Positions 9,400-18,294 of a DNA stretch of 42,630 bases are shown here, piece after piece (position 1 is the first letter of the stretch; each line of letters opens with the position of its first letter). The stretch comes from Phycisphaerae bacterium (lineage in GTDB: Bacteria > Planctomycetota > Phycisphaerae > Tepidisphaerales > Tepidisphaeraceae): assembly GCA_030448225.1 (NCBI GenBank), contig JAUJNJ010000051.1:1-42630 (forward strand), in the 5' to 3' direction. The notes below the pieces were generated by a model. It saw only the letters and a program-made list of their open reading frames with translations. It was not told the DNA's origin and did no database searches. The translations under genes were made by a program, and so were the position numbers.

Positions 9400-9598
9400 C
9401 TGACGTGCCGGCGCGCGCACGCCGGCGTTGCGGGGGGCAGGGTTCGTAGCCAGTCGCGGAAGGCCCTGATCGTCGCGCGCTCGCCGGACGTGGAAAGCAT
9501 GACGACGAAGCGGTTCACATCGTCCGTCGTCAGGAACGGCATCGCCTTCCTCGAACTTACGGGTGCCGTATCGCCCGGCGGCGTCGAGCAGAAAGAAC
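9257..9598. repeat. 28-base identical direct repeat, copies at 9257-9284 and 9571-9598
   Basis: The string beginning TCGCCCGGCGGCGTCGAGCA and continuing GAAAGAAC occurs twice, 314 bases apart, each preceded by a similar CTTACGG(G)TGCC. One copy lies in the sense strand of the DHH gene's damaged C-terminal region. The other is antisense within the Uma2 gene, where it encodes the well-placed peptide FFLLDAAGR. So the Uma2 copy looks native and the DHH copy looks like an intruder or an assembly artefact. Confidence 0.75.
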
Positions 9599-10110
9599 TG
9601 AACCTGCTGCCCGTTATAGCGCCAGACCTCGCCGACCCCTAGCGTCGCGTAAACGGCTAGACGTTCCAGCGGGTGACGCGTGATGTCGACTTCGACCGCT
9701 AAATCCGGTGCGGGTTCACGAGTCAGATCGATCGGCTTGTTCCGGTCATACGCCGGCTCACGGCCGACGTAATAACACTCGTCGGCTTCCAGAGCGACGA
9801 GGAGATCCTCGCGTCGCCACGTCGTCGAACCGAACGACGTGATCCCTACGTCACGCTCGACGTCGGCCATCTCGATCATCCGCCCGAGCAGCGTCTTGAT
9901 CGCCTCGTGGATCGGCAGCGGGGACATGATCGACATCCTCCCCCGGTCGTACGTGATCTTGTAATGCTGCCCGGCGGCGTCGCGGTCGCGGAGGAGCATC
10001 TCGTAAAGCTCCCAGCTAACGTTCTCGAGCAGGATCGAGTCCGCGCGGGCGGCGGCGACGCCGACGTCAGGCGCGGGCAGGTCAGTCGACGGGGGATGGG
10101 CGAGCGTCAT
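9400..10110 (-). CDS. Uma2 family (DUF820) PD-(D/E)XK-fold protein, frameshifted near its 3' end
   Basis: Uma2 proteins have a restriction-endonuclease-like fold; their substrates are mostly unknown and they are abundant in cyanobacteria and planctomycetes. Visible family elements are the N-terminal YEMLLRDRDAAGQHYKITYD, GRMSIMSPLPIHE, the EPAPDLAVEVDITRHPLERL catalytic strand (Asp and Glu), and YATLGVGEVWRYNGQQVQFF. ATG 10110 is preferred over TTG 10116. The frame is broken at about 9540: the expected continuation MPFLTTDDVNRFVV and FRDWLRTLP is in another frame. The exact stop cannot be placed because that frame reads into the DHH gene; about 9400 is an estimate. Convergent with the DHH gene. 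Confidence 0.75.
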
Positions 10111-10172
10111 GTGCAACCCCGGCTGTCAGGCGTGCGGTGTACGCCGCGGTGTACCGGGCGCGAGCGCCGGCG

Positions 10173-11585
10173 TCATATGTCGAAGTACATGCAAAACTCG
10201 AACGGGTGCGGTCGGACGCGGATGGCGTCGACCTCGTTCTCGCGCTTGTACTTGATCCAGTAGTGGATCACGTCGGCGGTGAACACGTCGCCGGCCAGCA
10301 GGAACTCGTGGTCGTCCTCCAAGGCCGTCAGCGACTCCTCGAGCGAGCCGGGCGCCGAGCCGATGCGCTCGTACTCCTCGCTGGACAGGTGGTAGATGTC
10401 TTTGTCCATCGGGTCGCCGGGGTGGATCTTGTTCTGGATCCCGTCGATCGCGGCCATCGTGATCGCGCTGAACGCGAGGTACGGGTTGCAGCTGCTGTCG
10501 GGGCAGCGGAACTCGATGCGCTTGGTCTTGGGGTTCTCGCTGTACATCGGGATGCGGACGGCGGCGCTGCGGTTGCGGCTGGAGTAGACGAGGTTGACCG
10601 GCGCCTCGTACCCCGGCACGAGCCGCTTGTAGCTGTTGGTCGTCGGGTTGCACAGCGCGCACAGCGCCTTGGCGTGCTTGAGGATCCCGCCGATCGCGTG
10701 CAGCCCGCACTCGCTCAGGCCCGCGTACTTGTTGCCGGCGAACAGCGGCTTGTCCCCCTTCCACAGGCTGAAGTGCACGTGCATGCCGCTGCCGTTATCC
10801 TGGAACAGCGGCTTGGGCATGAACGTCACGACCTTGCCGTGCCGCGCGGCGACGTTCTTGCAGACGTACTTGTACATCATCACGCTGTCGGCCATCGTGA
10901 GCAGGTCCTGGTAGCGCATGTCGATCTCGCACTGGCCGCCCGTCGCGACCTCGTGGTGGTGCGCCTCGACCGGGATGCCCAGGTTCATCAGCTCGGCGAC
11001 CATCTCGCTGCGGATGTTCTGCATCGTGTCCATCGGCGGCGTCGGGAAGTACCCCTCCTTCAGGCGGATCTTGTAGCCGAGGTTGGACGGGTCCTCGTTG
11101 CCGCGGTCCCAGACGCCCTCGCGGCTGCCGACGTAGTACTTCCCGAAGTTGATCCCCTGGTCGTAGAACGCGTGGTCGAAGATGAAGAACTCCAGCTCCG
11201 GGCCGAACATCGCGCGGTCGGCGATCTTCGCCTTGGTCAGGTAGGCGATCGTCTTGCGCGCGATCGAGCGGGGGTCGCGGCTGTACTCCTTCTTCGTGAT
11301 CGGGTCGCGCACGTCGCAGATCATCGATACGGTCGTGTGCAGCATGAACGGGTCGATCTTCGCTGTGTCGGCGACGGGGACGAGCAGCATGTCGCTCTCG
11401 TTGATCGCCTGCCACCCGCGGATGCTGCTGCCGTCGAACCCGAAGCCGTGGTCGAAGCTCTCGAGCGTCAGTTCGCTGACCGGCAGCGTCGTGTGCTGCC
11501 AGAGGCCGGGGAAGTCCATGAACCGGAGGTCGATGAATTTGACGCTCTTCTGATCGACGAGCTTGAGCACGTCCTTCGGGGTCAT
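10173..11585 (-). CDS. glnA: glutamine synthetase, type I
   Basis: 470 residues, the full length of bacterial GSI. It makes glutamine from glutamate, ammonia and ATP in the cytoplasm as a dodecamer. Recognisable blocks: [20 protein letters not shown] near the N-terminus, [26 protein letters not shown]-type [11 protein letters not shown] (metal site), [44 protein letters not shown]. The loop [16 protein letters not shown] corresponds to the adenylylation loop of GSI-beta enzymes, with the target Tyr present, so regulation by GlnE-type adenylylation is possible. ATG 11585 is preceded by AAGGAGAGAACGGC, a strong ribosome-binding site. No frameshifts. It is divergent from the TIGR03032 gene. Confidence 0.96.
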   Translation of the reverse strand: MTPKDVLKLVDQKSVKFIDLRFMDFPGLWQHTTLPVSELTLESFDHGFGFDGSSIRGWQAINESDMLLVPVADTAKIDPFMLHTTVSMICDVRDPITKKEYSRDPRSIARKTIAYLTKAKIADRAMFGPELEFFIFDHAFYDQGINFGKYYVGSREGVWDRGNEDPSNLGYKIRLKEGYFPTPPMDTMQNIRSEMVAELMNLGIPVEAHHHEVATGGQCEIDMRYQDLLTMADSVMMYKYVCKNVAARHGKVVTFMPKPLFQDNGSGMHVHFSLWKGDKPLFAGNKYAGLSECGLHAIGGILKHAKALCALCNPTTNSYKRLVPGYEAPVNLVYSSRNRSAAVRIPMYSENPKTKRIEFRCPDSSCNPYLAFSAITMAAIDGIQNKIHPGDPMDKDIYHLSSEEYERIGSAPGSLEESLTALEDDHEFLLAGDVFTADVIHYWIKYKRENEVDAIRVRPHPFEFCMYFDI

Positions 11586-11953
11586 GCCGTTCTCTCCTTG
11601 GTGGGCGCGGGCGGTCATCGTATCGGGGCCGCTCGGGGGGGTCAAAAGCGGAAGGATCGCGCGGTCGTGCGGCGCGACCACGGCGGCGCCACCGCGTGGC
11701 GGGCGGCACCGGAGATCAAACTTCTGGGCGCCCACGACGCACGACCCTCACGCCCGGCGCGAACTTCCCAGCGTCGCGCCCGTGGCCCGCGCGGACGCCG
11801 TCAATCGGCTGCTCGGGTTGGCGCGCGCGCAATTCCTGTGGTAGACCTGTAACGGGCCGGACAGGATTCCGGCCGGACGCCCGCGGCCGCGGCGACGCCG
11901 GGGCGCCTCACGGGCCGCGTGCGGCTCGCCCACCTCGACCACACGGGACGGAC
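11586..11953. other. divergent intergenic region between glnA and the TIGR03032 gene
   Basis: 368 GC-rich bases carrying the glnA ribosome-binding site at its left end. I see no convincing sigma-54 or sigma-70 promoter pair and no hairpin of note. The open frames across it are continuations of neighbouring reading frames. Confidence 0.35.
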
Positions 11954-13168
11954 ATGGATCAAACGGACCTCCGAGACGTTCCGACCGACGAGCAACCCGC
12001 CGCCGGCACCGCCGACGACGGCGGCGTCGCCCGGCGCGGCACGAAGATCACCTGCTCGACGTCCGAGACGTTCGCGGAGTTCATGCGGCAGGCGAACGGC
12101 TCGATCTTCGTCACGACCTACCAGGCGGGGAAGGTCGCGATGCTCGGGTGGAACGGCACGCGCGTCGGCATGACGCTGCGCGACTACTCCAAGCCGCTCG
12201 GCCTGGCCGTGCAGGGCGGGCGGATGGCGCTGGCGACGCGCGACGCGGTGGTCCTGTTCCAGAACGCGCCGGCCCTGGCCCCCGACTACTCCGAGGAGGA
12301 GAAGGGTCGCTACGATTCGCTGTTCCTCGCCCGCAGCGCCTACTTCACCGGCCCGCTCGCGGTGCACGACGTCGCGTTCATCGGCGACGACATCTGGATC
12401 GTCAACACGGCCTGCTCCTGCCTCGCGACGCTGAGCCACGAGCACAACTTCGTCGCCCGCTGGAAGCCGCCGTTCATCAGCCAGGTCATCCCCGAGGACC
12501 GCTGCCACCTGAACGGGATGGCGATCGTCAACGGCAAGCCACGCTACGTCACCGCGCTGGGCCAGACGAACGAGGCCGGGCGGTGGCGCGACACGAAGGC
12601 CAACGGCGGCATCATCATGGAGGTGCCGAGCGGCGAGGTCGTGATGCGCGGGCTGTCGATGCCCCACGGCCCGCGATGGCACGACAACAAGCTCTGGTTC
12701 CTCAACTCCGGCACCGGCGAGCTGTGCATCGCCGACGTCAAGGCCGGCAAGTACGACCGCGTCTGCGCGCTGCAGGGGTACCTCCGCGGGCTGTCGTTCG
12801 TCGGCCACTACGCGCTGGTCGGCCTGTGCATGATCCGCGAGAAGCACACGTTCGGCGGCCTGCCGGTGCAGGAGCGGCACAAGCAGTTGCTCTGCGGCAT
12901 CGCGATCGTCGACCTCCGCACGGGCCGCCAGGTCGGGCTCTGCAAGTTCGGCAGCGGCGTGCAGGAGTTGTACGAGGTGAAGTTCGTGCCCGGCACGCGT
13001 CAACCGATGATGCGTTCGGGCGGCGAGGACCGTCTGCGCCACGCGATCAGCGTCCCGTCGGGCGGGTTCTGGATGCGGGTGAAGCCCGACTCGCCCGACT
13101 CGCCGGCCACGACGCCCGTGGAGGCGAAGGCCGCCCCCGGCACGTCGTCCGATCCGATCGCGAGTTGA
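11954..13168 (+). CDS. TIGR03032 family protein
   Basis: 404 residues. After about 30 low-complexity residues, the core begins TKITCSTSETFAEFMRQANG and SIFVTTYQAGKVAMLGW, typical of the TIGR03032 family (a predicted beta-propeller group of unknown function, common in planctomycetes and cyanobacteria). Further family features are GPLAVHDVAFIGDDIWIVNT, PEDRCHLNGMAI, VTALGQTNEAGRWRD, MPHGPRWHDNKLWFLNSGTGE and FVGHYALVGLCMIREKHTFGGLPV. No signal peptide is seen. The C-terminal 40 residues are Pro/Ser/Ala-rich. ATG 11954 is the first start after which the sequence resembles the family; the ribosome-binding site is weak. No frameshifts. Confidence 0.8.
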   Translation: MDQTDLRDVPTDEQPAAGTADDGGVARRGTKITCSTSETFAEFMRQANGSIFVTTYQAGKVAMLGWNGTRVGMTLRDYSKPLGLAVQGGRMALATRDAVVLFQNAPALAPDYSEEEKGRYDSLFLARSAYFTGPLAVHDVAFIGDDIWIVNTACSCLATLSHEHNFVARWKPPFISQVIPEDRCHLNGMAIVNGKPRYVTALGQTNEAGRWRDTKANGGIIMEVPSGEVVMRGLSMPHGPRWHDNKLWFLNSGTGELCIADVKAGKYDRVCALQGYLRGLSFVGHYALVGLCMIREKHTFGGLPVQERHKQLLCGIAIVDLRTGRQVGLCKFGSGVQELYEVKFVPGTRQPMMRSGGEDRLRHAISVPSGGFWMRVKPDSPDSPATTPVEAKAAPGTSSDPIAS

Positions 13169-13748
13169 TGCGAGGGTGCGGCCGGGCCGCGCGTCACATC
13201 TGGCAGAAGTTCGCGCGGCGCGGCAACGGTTCCTACCCAGAACCCCCAGACGCCGCGGACAGTTACCGCGCTGCCGAAACGCCCGACTGATGTGTTAGCA
13301 GCCTGATAAAAACGGCAAAGAAAGAGTTGACAGTAGGTGCAGGTCGATTAGAGTCGATTGTTGAGCGGGGGGGATCACAAGCCGCCGCCCCAGGGGGCAC
13401 TTCACCACGCGTGGGGGGGGGGAAACTCGGTGTCCACTTCCGCCGCACGTCGGCTCGCTTAGTTCGGATGAATTGTCGGTCAACCCCTGCCGCGGTGCGC
13501 GGCGGGTCCGCGCGTCGGACCCCTTGCGCCGCCGCGGCAACCGAAGCCGGTCTCGGTCCGGTGCATCGAGTGGGTCGCGCCGACGGGCTCGCTACGCGTC
13601 TTTGAAGAAATCAAGTCTTCAGCCGGGCTTCTCCCGCCGTTCGGCGGGACCGGTTGGGCGGGCTGGTGTGGCGCGCGTCGCCGCCGGCCGTCTCAGGAGA
13701 TTCCCCTTCCCGGTTCGGAAGGGAGAAAAAGCAGAGAAGGAGAATCGT
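13169..13748. other. long leader/intergenic region before the surface-protein pair
   Basis: 580 bases without a credible gene. It contains a candidate promoter (TTGACA/TAGAGT, 13327-13354), G-runs around 13366-13372 and 13421-13430, a small hairpin (CCCGCC-gttc-GGCGGG near 13633-13649), and the strong ribosome-binding site AGAAGGAGAATCGT next to ATG 13749. If the promoter is right, the 5' leader is near 390 bases. Confidence 0.4.
13327..13354 (+). promoter_or_regulatory. candidate sigma-70 promoter for the first surface-protein gene
   Basis: A perfect TTGACA (13327-13332) is followed after 16 bases by TAGAGT (13349-13354), which matches TATAAT at four of six positions. It is the only consensus-like pair I see between 13169 and the gene at 13749. 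Position and spacing are seen; activity is inferred. Confidence 0.35.
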
Positions 13749-15194
13749 ATGTCGGCCAAAGGTCACGACCCCCGCCTCGCCAATTGCGTCAAGCCGGTCG
13801 TCGAGCAGCTCGAGACCCGCACGCTCATGACGGTGACGATCACCGAGATTGAAGACTCCAGCGGCATCCCCGCCCTGTTCATCCGCGGCAACAGCGCCAA
13901 CGACACCCTCCTGATCAACGACGACCCGGAGTCCGGCACCGTCCAGATCATCGCCAACGGGCAGGTCCGCACGTACGGGCCCGACGAGGACACCGACGGC
14001 GACGGCGACATCGACGGCGAGGACGACGGTGAGATCGAGGTCTTCGACGTCGACCTCGGCGGCGGCACCGACAGCATCACGTACACGCTCGACGACCAGT
14101 ACGTCGAGAACGACCGCTCCTTCCACCTCGACGGCGGGTCGGGCAACGACCGCATCTTCATCAACCAGGACGAGGGCGCCTTCCAGAACGCTGAGCTCGA
14201 CGTCCTGATCGACGGCGACAGCGGCAACGACACGATCACCGTGAACCTGCCCTACCTCGTCGACTCCAAGCTCGACCTCGACGTCCTGGCGGCCGACGGC
14301 AACGACATCGTCAACATCGACGTGTCGGATTACCTCGAGGGCGCGTACACCGCCTCGCACCTGTTCATCGACGTGGACCTCGGCTCGGGCAACAACCTCC
14401 TGAACGTCATCGGCGAGGCCGACGCCTACTACGACTCGGTCTTCGACCTCGACGTCAAGGGCGGCAACAGCACCGGCTCCCTCCGCGACACCGTCAACAT
14501 CACGCTGCCGACCTACCTGAACGGCAAGGCGTTCATCGACGTCTCGCTCGGCGCGGGCGACGACCGCCTGAACATCACCGGCGACGTCTACGCCTACATG
14601 TTCGAGGGCGTGACCGAGCTGCCGTACGAAGAGGTCGCCTACGCCTACACCTACGGCACGCCCGTCCTGGCCGTGAACGTCAACGGCGGCACCGGCCACG
14701 ACCAGCTGAACGTCACCAGCTCGACCGTCTTCCTCGACTCCACGGCCCTGGTGAGCTTCCAGATCAAGGGCAACGACGGCAACGACCGGATCAACGTCAA
14801 CCTCGGCGGCGCGTTCGCCGACGACGAGACTACCGACGGCGACGCCGACGGCATCGACGTCGAACAGGGCGGCAAACTCATCGTCAACCTCGACGGCCAG
14901 AACGGCAACGACATCGTCAACGGCACGTTCGTCGTCGACGACACCGAGCAGGAGTTCGGCCGCGGCGGCATCGGCGGCGGGTCGCTGGACATCGCCCTCA
15001 AGGGCGGCCAGCAGCTCGACTCGATGAGCCTGCGGGTCATCGTCAGCTCCGCGACGCAGCCGACCTTCGGCCCGATGGGCTACATCCTCCTCGACGGCCA
15101 GTCGAACACCGACCGCGCGACGATCAACGTCGGCGACCTGCGCGACGACGGGTTCGTCAAGGTCCGCAACATCGAGAACCTGACCGTCCTCTAA
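13749..15194 (+). CDS. secreted RTX-like beta-roll surface protein with planctomycete LEPR-XLL-type N-terminus (paralogue 1)
   Basis: 481 residues, very acidic. Residues 19-28 read VVEQLETRTLM, the planctomycete N-terminal motif usually written LEPRxLL, thought to mark extracellular proteins. The rest is repeats of GG-x-GND-x-I/L-x-(I/V) type, for example GGSGNDRIFI, DGDSGNDTITV, GNDGNDRINV and GQNGNDIV, which resemble calcium-binding RTX/hemolysin nonapeptides spaced at 40-60 residues. A DTDGDGDIDGEDDGE stretch (about 80-95) looks like an extra calcium site. No transmembrane helix or PEP-CTERM is seen. The C-terminus has GYILLDGQSNTD and FVKVRNIENLTVL, shared with the next gene. The start has an excellent ribosome-binding site. 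Role: probably cell-surface or matrix structure; no enzyme motif. Confidence 0.75.
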   Translation: MSAKGHDPRLANCVKPVVEQLETRTLMTVTITEIEDSSGIPALFIRGNSANDTLLINDDPESGTVQIIANGQVRTYGPDEDTDGDGDIDGEDDGEIEVFDVDLGGGTDSITYTLDDQYVENDRSFHLDGGSGNDRIFINQDEGAFQNAELDVLIDGDSGNDTITVNLPYLVDSKLDLDVLAADGNDIVNIDVSDYLEGAYTASHLFIDVDLGSGNNLLNVIGEADAYYDSVFDLDVKGGNSTGSLRDTVNITLPTYLNGKAFIDVSLGAGDDRLNITGDVYAYMFEGVTELPYEEVAYAYTYGTPVLAVNVNGGTGHDQLNVTSSTVFLDSTALVSFQIKGNDGNDRINVNLGGAFADDETTDGDADGIDVEQGGKLIVNLDGQNGNDIVNGTFVVDDTEQEFGRGGIGGGSLDIALKGGQQLDSMSLRVIVSSATQPTFGPMGYILLDGQSNTDRATINVGDLRDDGFVKVRNIENLTVL

Positions 15195-15244
15195 ACGCCA
15201 CCGCGCGTTAACCAGGCGGAACCGGCCGATGCCGGAACAGGACA

Positions 15245-15275
15245 GGGGCCCGCGGAGCACGAGTCCGCGGGCCCC
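15245..15275 (+). terminator. 12-bp perfect hairpin after surface protein 1
   Basis: GGGGCCCGCGGA (15245-15256) pairs exactly with TCCGCGGGCCCC (15264-15275), with a 7-base loop. It begins 50 bases after the TAA at 15192-15194. It lacks a T-run, so it may be a 3'-end stabiliser or a weak terminator between the two paralogues. Confidence 0.55.
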
Positions 15276-15502
15276 CGCTCCGTTTGCGGGCCCCACCGTG
15301 CCGCCGACACGGGTTGCCCGCTTTCGCGCCGCGAGCCCGTCCCGCGGCCCGCGCGCGGGTCCGGTTCTTGGACAACGCCCGAAATCCATGATAGTTTTAC
15401 CTAGTCCCGAGCACGACTTCCGGCGAAGGGTGTGGGCGTCTGGGCGCTTGCAAATCCGGGGATGCCGTCGGCGGGTCATCACATCCGAGAGGTAAGAGGA
15501 AA

Positions 15503-17884
15503 ATGCAGAACAACCGTAACCCGCAGCGCGACCCCCGCGTCGTCTCGGCGGCCTTCGAGGCGCTGGAATCGCGCATCTGCCGCAGCGCGACCTACTCGGT
15601 CGCCGACCTCGACTTCAACGGGTCGCTCGACCTGAAGATCCGCGGCAGCTCGTACCGCGAGCGCGTCGTGATCACCGAGGACGCGGCCGCCGGCACGACC
15701 ACGCTGTTCCTCGACCAGAACTACAACAACCGGGTCGACAGCAACGAGACGGTCGTGCTCGAGCAGGAGTTCGAGACGATCGACGCGGACCTCAGCAGCG
15801 GCGACGACACGCTCGAGTACCGCCTCGCCAGCCCGTACGAGGGCGCCCGCCGCAGCCTCCTGCTCGACGCCGGCCCGGGTAATGACAAGCTCCTGTTCGA
15901 CGACGGCGGCAACGGCATCTTCAACTCCGAGGTCAACGCCGACCTCGACGGCGACACCGGCAACGACACCGTCACGTTCCGCACGGGCGCGATCGACACG
16001 TCGAAGCTCGGCCTGAGCGTCACCGCGTCGACCGGCAGCGACACGGTCGTGCTCTCGGTCGAGGGCGACATCGCCGGCTCGAACGTCGACGTCGACGTCG
16101 ACCTCGGCTCGGGCCACAACCGCCTCGACGTCGCGGCGCTCTACTCGACGATCGACGCGTACGTCACGGTCGACGTCCGCGGCGGCGCGTCGTCGGGCGA
16201 GGTCGACACGGTCAACACGCGGCTCGTCAACGACGTCGAGAACAGCTTCCTGCAGGTGCGGGCCGACCTCCAGAGCGGCAACGACCGCTTCACCAACAGC
16301 CTCGACCTAGCCGACTTCGACCTGCTCGGCAGCGCGCTGGTCCGGTTCAACGTCAACGGCGGCCTCGGGAACGACACGCTGACGTTCACCCGCGTCGACG
16401 GCGCCGGCGAGGCCAGCCGCGGCCCCGCTGAGATCACCGACTACGCCGCGCTGGACGTCAACCTCCGCGGCGGCGACGGCAACGACACGATCAACCTCGA
16501 CCTGGGCGGCAACGACGAGAACCAGCGGGCGATCTTCCTTGCCGGCCGGATGATCGTGAACCTCGACGGCCAGAACCAGAACGACACGGTGAACGCCGTC
16601 CTGACGATCGACGGCCAGAGCTACGGCGACCTGTCGATGTCGATCAAGGGCGGGCAGCACACCGACAAGGTCAACTTCGAGTTCATCGAGTACCTCGAGG
16701 AAGAGGGCGGCGGCGGGGAGGAAGAAGAGGAAGTCGAGGAAATCCCCGTCCCGCCGGAAGAGGAGGGCGAGGTCACCGAGGAGGAGCCCGAGCCGGACCC
16801 GTTGCCCACCAGCGGCATCACCTACGGGCCCGCCGGCTACCTGCTGCTCGACGGCCAGAGCGGCACCGACTCGCTCACGCTCCGCGGGGCCACGCTCGAC
16901 TTCGTGAAGTACCGCAGCTTCGAGACCACCACCGTCGTCCCGTTCGTCCGCCCCGGCGACGAGGAAGTGCCCACCGATCCTAACGACGGCGGCGGCGGCG
17001 GCGGCGAGACCGAGAACCCGGCCGGCCCCGTCACGCTGCAGGCCGAGGACGCCGACCTGTCCGGCGCGGTCGTCAGCACCGAGAAGTCCGGCTACGGCGG
17101 CAGCGGCTACGTCGACTTCACCGCCAACTCGGGGCAGTACCTCGAGTTCACGGTCGACGTGCCCGAGGCCGGCACGTATGCCCTCGACTTCCGCTACGCG
17201 CTCAGCGCCACCACGTCGCGAACGATGCGGCTCGACGTGAACGGCGCGACCGCCGTCGGCTCGTTCGGCTTCGCGCCGACCGGTAGCTGGACGACCTGGA
17301 AGACCAAGGCCGCGCAGGTGGCGCTTGAGGCCGGCACGAACACGGTCCGCCTCGTCGCGATCGGCTCGAGCGGCCCGAACATCGACGCGATGACGTGGAC
17401 GCGCCAGGAAGAGACGACGCCCACGCCCACGCCCACGCCGACCCCCACGCCCACGCCGACCCCCACCCCGACCCCCGACGACGGCGGCGGGACCGACGCG
17501 CCGACCACGCTCGTCTTCCAGGCGGAAAACGCCGCGCTGTCCGGCGCGGTGGTGGCGACCGCCAAGTCAGGCTACACCGGCAGCGGGTACGTCGACTTCA
17601 CCGCCAGCTCGGGCCAGTACCTCGAGTTCAGCGTCGACGTCGCCGAGGGCGGCACCTACGCCCTCGACTTCCGCTACGCCCTCGACGCCACGTCGGGCCG
17701 CCCGCTCGGCCTGACCGTGAACGACGCGGCCCAGCCGAACGTCGCCTTCGCCCCGACCGGGAGCTGGACGACGTGGAAGACCTCGACCGCGAACGTGACG
17801 CTCGAGGCCGGCGTGAACACGATCCGCCTCACCGCGATCGGGTCCAGCGGCGCGAACCTCGACTCGATGACTGTCCGCGGGTAA
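15503..17884 (+). CDS. secreted RTX-like surface protein with two C-terminal carbohydrate-binding-like modules (paralogue 2)
   Basis: 793 residues. The N-terminus AFEALESRICRSA (about 16-28) is a divergent planctomycete surface motif. Residues 30-480 align in order with paralogue 1: GGxGND repeats, MIVNLDGQNQNDTVN, IKGGQHTDKVNF, and GYLLLDGQSGTDSLTL. An acidic insert (EEEGGGGEEEEEVEE) lies in the middle. Two modules follow, about 510-630 and 665-793, each starting LQAEDADLSGAVV or FQAENAALSGAVV and containing GYVDFTANSGQYLEFTVDV and FAPTGSWTTWKT. These are CBM35/CBM6-like beta-sandwiches that bind polysaccharide. A (Pro-Thr)n linker joins them. ATG 15503 has AAGAGGA upstream. A canonical terminator follows. 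The likely role is binding the cell to polysaccharide or organising surface glycans, which is an inference. Confidence 0.75.
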   Translation: MQNNRNPQRDPRVVSAAFEALESRICRSATYSVADLDFNGSLDLKIRGSSYRERVVITEDAAAGTTTLFLDQNYNNRVDSNETVVLEQEFETIDADLSSGDDTLEYRLASPYEGARRSLLLDAGPGNDKLLFDDGGNGIFNSEVNADLDGDTGNDTVTFRTGAIDTSKLGLSVTASTGSDTVVLSVEGDIAGSNVDVDVDLGSGHNRLDVAALYSTIDAYVTVDVRGGASSGEVDTVNTRLVNDVENSFLQVRADLQSGNDRFTNSLDLADFDLLGSALVRFNVNGGLGNDTLTFTRVDGAGEASRGPAEITDYAALDVNLRGGDGNDTINLDLGGNDENQRAIFLAGRMIVNLDGQNQNDTVNAVLTIDGQSYGDLSMSIKGGQHTDKVNFEFIEYLEEEGGGGEEEEEVEEIPVPPEEEGEVTEEEPEPDPLPTSGITYGPAGYLLLDGQSGTDSLTLRGATLDFVKYRSFETTTVVPFVRPGDEEVPTDPNDGGGGGGETENPAGPVTLQAEDADLSGAVVSTEKSGYGGSGYVDFTANSGQYLEFTVDVPEAGTYALDFRYALSATTSRTMRLDVNGATAVGSFGFAPTGSWTTWKTKAAQVALEAGTNTVRLVAIGSSGPNIDAMTWTRQEETTPTPTPTPTPTPTPTPTPTPDDGGGTDAPTTLVFQAENAALSGAVVATAKSGYTGSGYVDFTASSGQYLEFSVDVAEGGTYALDFRYALDATSGRPLGLTVNDAAQPNVAFAPTGSWTTWKTSTANVTLEAGVNTIRLTAIGSSGANLDSMTVRG
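17419..17477 (+). repeat. hexamer/dodecamer tandem repeat encoding the Pro-Thr linker
   Basis: Reiterated CCCACG and CCGACC units encode about ten Pro-Thr pairs between the two carbohydrate-binding-like modules. Repeats of this kind change length easily by slippage, so linker length may vary between strains or be miscounted in assembly. Confidence 0.75.
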
Positions 17885-17949
17885 CCCCGCCACGACACGG
17901 CCGGCGGTTACGCCCGCGACGGTCACCATCGCCGAAGATCACCAACCCC

Positions 17950-17981
17950 GGAGGGCGGCGCGAGCCGCCCTCCTTCTTTTT
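17950..17981 (+). terminator. canonical rho-independent terminator
   Basis: GGAGGGCGGC (17950-17959) pairs perfectly with GCCGCCCTCC (17964-17973) across a GCGA (GNRA) loop, followed by TTCTTTTT. It starts about 65 bases after the stop of the second surface-protein gene and should end that transcript. Confidence 0.92.
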
Positions 17982-18081
17982 GACGCACGCGAAAACAGCA
18001 AGGCGTCTGTGGCACGGAGTCGCGCAGACGCGTCTTGCGGCCGCTGCCGCGTTCTTGAGCGAGCGTAGCATCTTCAGCAAT

Positions 18082-18178
18082 GTCATCCCGAGGGGAGCGA
18101 GCGACCCGAGGGATTTCGGGACAATGATGTCTCTCACCAGCTCGAGATGGGTCGTCGCTATCGCTCCTCGGAAATGAC
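18082..18178. repeat. inverted-repeat element, GTCATCCCGAGGGGAGCG family (element E)
   Basis: The left arm GTCATCCCGAGGGGAGCGAG continues to a GAGGGATTTCGGG end at 18120. The right arm, read backwards, is GTCATTTCCGAGGAGCGATA (18178-18159). It has the same opening sequence as the element at 28551-28650, so this is a dispersed family. The left arm is better preserved than the right. It lies between the convergent surface-protein and DapA-family genes. Confidence 0.75.
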
Positions 18179-18294
18179 GTGGCTTAGTAGCGACTGCTAC
18201 ACCCGGTCGAGATGCGATCTAGTTCTGGTAGGGATTGCCCCCGGAACGGCCGCCGGCGGCGGGCGTGCCGCCAATGGCGGGTCTACTTGCAGAG

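Noticed and set aside
9400..10110. Restriction-modification or defence system around the Uma2 protein
   Set aside because: Uma2 proteins share a nuclease fold, but no methyltransferase, toxin or helicase partner adjoins it; neighbours are DHH phosphoesterase and glnA.
15367..15398. Promoter TTGGAC / GATAGT before the second surface-protein gene
   Set aside because: The -35 box matches consensus only at TTG and the -10 box is weak; not better than chance in a gap of this size.
17419..17477. CCCACG tandem repeat as a non-coding element
   Set aside because: It is in frame inside the second surface-protein gene and encodes a normal Pro-Thr linker.
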